Position numbers and translations under genes: made by a program. A DNA stretch of 64,000 nucleotides. It comes from Phoronis australis (lineage: Eukaryota > Phoronida > Phoronidae). The number at the start of each line of letters is the position of its first letter. Position 1 is the stretch's first letter. Below the pieces are notes generated by a model, which had not been told where the DNA came from, ran no database searches, and saw only the letters and a list, made by a program, of their open reading frames with translations. This document shows positions 60,207-64,000 of the stretch, in pieces. The DNA is taken from contig NMRA01000043.1 in the NCBI GenBank assembly GCA_002633005.1, positions 1,025,588-1,089,587 of the forward strand, written 5' to 3'.

Positions 60207-60534
60207 AAAGACTTGGACTTCCTATCCAAAAATTGCCAGGTGTTCTGACTTACACGCTTGCATGGTGACGTCATCATGACAATCGGTTGTTAATTTCAGT
60301 AATGTTTTGAGACAGTTTACTCAATGCCCGTGTAGTTGTTAAGTTTGAGTTAAAACAAGTCGATTAACCTTAACTTGAGCTTACGAGACTTCACTAAACT
60401 GCTAATAAGCTTTCGAATGAGTTGACTTTGGTGCGTGACGGTATAATGATTATGATAAGGAGTGAGCTTACACCGTCGCGAAGCACAGTGGCAACAGAAG
60501 ACATGAAATTCTTTCGTTGGCACAAAAACAACTG

Positions 60535-60830
60535 AGCCAGGTCCGTAGGAAGCGGGGGAGGGGGGGAGGGGGGCGGGAGGGGCACGGCCCCCCAAAAAAA
60601 TTTTCATGCATCAGGGTTAAACCGTGGCAACCGACATAGGCGTGGTGCCGGGGACAGTCGAGAAAAGAAAGAAGGATCCAGGATTTTGAGCTGGGGAGGG
60701 GGGGTGGGGCAGAGTATTAGCCAGTGTTTTGCCCGTCAGACATTCGCACCCCCGGACTGCCAAATGTAATCTAGGAGAATTTTTGGGAGGCCATGGCCCC
60801 TCTAAATCCGCCACTGATTACTTGATAAAA
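60535..60830. repeat. G-rich dispersed-repeat pieces
   Basis: GTCCGTAGGAAGCGGGGGAG leads into a G-run. GGAGGCCATGGCCCCTCTAA followed by ATCCGCCACTGA (the complement begins TCAGTGGCGGAT) closes the stretch. Both phrases resemble ends of abundant invertebrate non-autonomous repeats. The G-run at 60554-60582 has four G-tracts separated by single bases. Confidence 0.45.
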
Positions 60831-61913
60831 ATTGATGACCTGACAGATACCATTAATTGCTGCGCATTTCCTGATATTTGACAATATAGATATTTTCATA
60901 TTTAGGGGCCCTGCCCTTGAAGGAGGCCATTGATGGCATTCAAGTGGCCACCCTTTTTGTGTTTTCAGTGACAAATTCTTAAGGGGCCGCTCACGGAGAG
61001 AGGGCTCAATGATGGAATCGATTACCTCTATTTTCCTTTTTTTGTAAACTCGTGCAACCGGTTTTCATGTTGAAGGAGGTCACTCTCTGCATCGTTTTGA
61101 GACCACACGACGGTGGAATGCACTGTCACTCTTTTTTCCACGCTTAATGATGTTTAGCCTTTCATCTTTAAGGTGTCCCATTTCAGGCGGTACCCTCTCT
61201 CGGTGGAACAGTTCGGGGGGAAATGTCCCTTTGGCCCTCTATACATGTAAATCCGACACTGCCAAGTATTCACGATGGAAGTTGAGATTTCAAATTCATC
61301 AAAAAAAAAACACAAAACATTCGTGCACAACACAGCCATTTCACCCAAACAATCAAAAATTTGGAAAAATTCAATAGGGTCGCCACCATCGAAAGGGTGG
61401 AATTTTGAAGAACGTGAAGACCACAATTCCTGAATTACACAAAAGGACTATTTCTGATGGTTAGTTATAAAATAATGTTACTTTTTCCCGTAGTATCACA
61501 AGAATAGTACATCTTTTGTAGCTGGCTACTATGAGTTGTTTGTAAGGAATTCCCACATGTGCAAAACACTGCTGGGCTACTATTTGTGATGACCGTGAAC
61601 ATGTCGAAAGGGGGTACTCAAAGAACTCTCGCAATCATAAACAAAGATTTGAGCGTTTTTTGTTTCGTCAGTAGAGTTCAAGTTTACCTCGTGAACCGTT
61701 ATAGGTACCTCTGAAATGAGCAAAAATACACCTTTTAAGGCTACCCGTCAAGAGTCTGAAAGCATGCATGCGGAAATTGCTTATAACATTCCGTTGGTTT
61801 CAGAATTACTTGTTTATGTATCTACAAAAATCTATAGATTCATAGGTTTTTAATTTTTTATAAACATTTTATTTCTAAATACACTAAGATATACAGCAAC
61901 GAGGTATATGCAA

Positions 61914-61957
61914 ATGGAACACAGACACACACGCACACACACACCCACGCACATAAC
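61914..61957. repeat. CA microsatellite
   Basis: An imperfect (CA)n run with ACGCACACAC variants. Confidence 0.9.
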
Positions 61958-62112
61958 TAAATAATACAACTTCACGGTTGATCTAATCTAAATAAGTATT
62001 GAGGGTTTCCCAAAAGGCAGTTTTACGGGGTTGCATATTTCTTACATTACAATAATTATACAAGAACCATTGAAATTGTAAATATCTAGGAACAATCTGA
62101 CCTCTAGAGCAT

Positions 62113-62400
62113 TTATAAATGAAATACTGACATATAGTTAAAACAGTATTTTAGAACATCTTCGAAATTACATCCAAAATATGCTGTCAAAATAACATTT
62201 TTATCTAAGATTAAATCGTGTTGTGCAGTTACATATATCAAAAGTTTCTGAATTCCACACCAACAAGTTTTCATAGAACCACATTCCACAAACAAATGGT
62301 TAAAAGTTTCAACAGTTCCATAACAGTTCCATAGATTCATTGGCAATTAGAAGCTAATCTTGTAAGAATTGATGATGTTTCAGTGAATTTGATTGCAGCG
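62113..62400 (-). mobile_element. Probable LINE reverse-transcriptase C-terminal remnant
   Basis: The minus-strand frame contains ETFNHLFVECGSMKTCW. This resembles the Cys/His segment after the reverse transcriptase of many LINEs (ET-HLF-C-W pattern). AT-rich sequence typical of a LINE 3' end follows to ~61860. Frames are broken on both sides. Confidence 0.45.
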
Positions 62401-63697
62401 TGAATTTGGAAAAATTCTATAATTCGATCCACAAATAGTAAAGTACACTTATACACGATTTTGCTTATCAAAAATATCTCTCAAAGACATTGATGAAATT
62501 CGGACTCACAAACAGTAGATAGAAAAAACATTTTAAAAATCCCAAAGTCAATGAAATTAAACTCATTGCTTGGAAAGTTTGCCTTTGCACTTCCTTAGTG
62601 TTTTTAGTTTCCAGTAGTATTGAGCAATGAATTTTTGTTCTTCCAAACTGAATTGATTGCTTGTCCTGATTCGCGTGCACGTCATGACTGACGTACCCAC
62701 GTTAAAAATAAGATGTAACCATGCAGTAGGCCAGCGCAGAATCTCAGTGATCCACGGGAACTGAATTTGAACTCCAGGCGTTCAGGAAGTGTGTACATTT
62801 TTGGGACACACTAACCTTTTCCCCAGGAACCAGAAACTGGACTACCGGTCGTGTTTCAACTAGTCATTCTGAAACAGCCCCAAAGACACTATACCACGAA
62901 CTTTGGGACCTCACCTTTCAAAAAATCTCCTTCAAAGAATGACCATAATATCGGTTTGTGGTAAAGTCAGCCTACTTTAGTTTTAAGAAACAATAGTCCT
63001 CTTCCTAGTCTGTGTCTCTAGAATACGTGAGCTCAGTACCAGTGACACTCGATACTTATTTGTCGCTCAAGCGACAATATATGCCAAGTGCGACAATTTG
63101 CAAAGAGAAAGAGAGAGTTTCCCTCAAGCAGGGACATAACTTGTGGGGTTGCCGGTTTCATGAAAAGTGTCCAAATATTTTTTGTCCAGTTAAGAACAAA
63201 GACGAAAATTCATAAAAGACCGGCATGAACACGACGTCCAGTTTGTCTCCGGATTTAACTTATACAAAAAGTCGGGTAGAGTTCAATAGGTAGAAAATCT
63301 TGTCAAAATCACATGGTCTCATATGAAAATACATAACAATGTATCGCAGAATTTCACAAGATATTAGTGTCACTGAATTCGACCCACGTTTGTGAGCTTA
63401 CAAACTACGCGAACTGACATAACTACGCAAGGCAGTGGTGAAATACGGTTTCAAGAATAATCTTGGCCTTAGAAAGCTTTCACACTGGAGTATTGTTATC
63501 ACGTGCCGTGAGTTTGGTCAGCTCTTGGTTCTCAATTGTTGATTGTCACGTGTTCTTAGGTATTTTCTTTGCTATCCAATCTCGTGTTTCAGTTCCGGGC
63601 CAACTTCTTGATGACGGCCACGTTGACGCACGTCCTAAAACTTACCATTTTACCCACCCTCTACCATCCCCCTTTTCGGTATTTTCTCGTACCTCAT

Positions 63698-63838
63698 TCT
63701 AGTCGGCGCCTTTTAATACCCATTTTACCAGAGATCGTTATTTTTTACTTATTTATTCCTAGTAATTTCGTCATAATAAAAGACCCGATATCGCCTGCTT
63801 CAATCTTCTTTTCATCTCTGGTAACGTTCTTGCGATGG
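63698..63838 (-). mobile_element. Short dispersed repeat with TTACCAGAGAT inverted ends, copy B
   Basis: The minus strand matches 32838-32985: TCGCAAG, CGTTACCAGAGATGAAA, AGGCGATAT, TTTATTATGAC, ATCTCTGGTAA, ATGGGTA and AAAAGGCGCC in the same order. Confidence 0.7.
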
Positions 63839-64000
63839 GGATTTATTTACAACATTTTAGATACAGCTAGGATTTCGTTTACGTGCGAAGACTCTGGTTT
63901 GGCTGGAAAATATTTCACTGACCTGTGCAGATAAGTTGCACCGCCGCATTGTCTCTATCAGCATGTGCCGCTTTGTCGGTTTTGGAATCGAAATCAGACG

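Larger units (their letters stand above)
60207..64000. other. Intergenic stretch to the window end
   Basis: No exon could be supported. It holds G-rich repeat pieces (60.5-60.8 kb), a CA microsatellite, a LINE-like remnant (62.1-62.4 kb) and one copy of a dispersed repeat (63.7 kb). Confidence 0.5.

Noticed and set aside
59446-60279. Plus-strand frames of 112 and 131 aa opposite the 537-aa gene
   Set aside because: They are shadows of the biased Lys/Ser codons on the minus strand (Phe/Leu-rich on the other strand).
63463-63934. Overlapping plus-strand frames of 79 and 121 aa near the window end
   Set aside because: No domain is recognisable, and they overlap a dispersed repeat at 63698-63838.

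Overview
The window is animal nuclear DNA. Genes are split by GT-AG introns, the sequence is AT-rich, minisatellites are abundant, and there are DNA-transposon, Ty3/Gypsy and LINE remnants. There is no operon organisation. The gene families (TRPC channel, kinesin, PC-esterase) fit an invertebrate. The many minisatellites, one of which starts exactly at a splice donor, recall amphioxus, but the species cannot be proven from sequence alone.

Four protein-coding genes can be supported. (1) A PC-esterase/GDSL-like gene of the PCED1 (FAM113) family lies at 3158-6355 on the plus strand (4 exons, 306 aa). (2) A kinesin with a divergent motor domain and a long coiled-coil tail occupies 6946-26613 on the minus strand (16 exons read, first exon not found). 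It is tail-to-tail with the PC-esterase. (3) A TRPC-type cation channel lies at 34899-47191 on the plus strand (9 exons, 902 aa, all splice phases consistent). It is divergent from the kinesin. (4) An intronless 537-aa Lys/Ser-rich protein of unknown function lies at 58593-60206 on the minus strand. The first three look like unrelated neighbours, not a pathway.

The rest is introns and intergenic DNA with many repeats. A 1279-bp TTAA-flanked element at 16936-18214 has ~265-bp inverted repeats and a broken THAP gene (Kolobok-like). A ~148-bp-monomer satellite at 22560-23790 has a CTCF-core-like motif in every monomer. A 593-bp fold-back element lies at 30392-30984, and there are several small inverted-repeat elements. 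Two repeat families each have two copies in opposite orientation. A decayed Ty3/Gypsy element with part of its LTR is at 50350-52666. LINE 3' ends are near 53 kb and 62 kb, and a tRNA-like SINE remnant sits in the last TRPC intron. A 6-base N gap at 7845-7850 lies inside a minisatellite, so array length there is uncertain.
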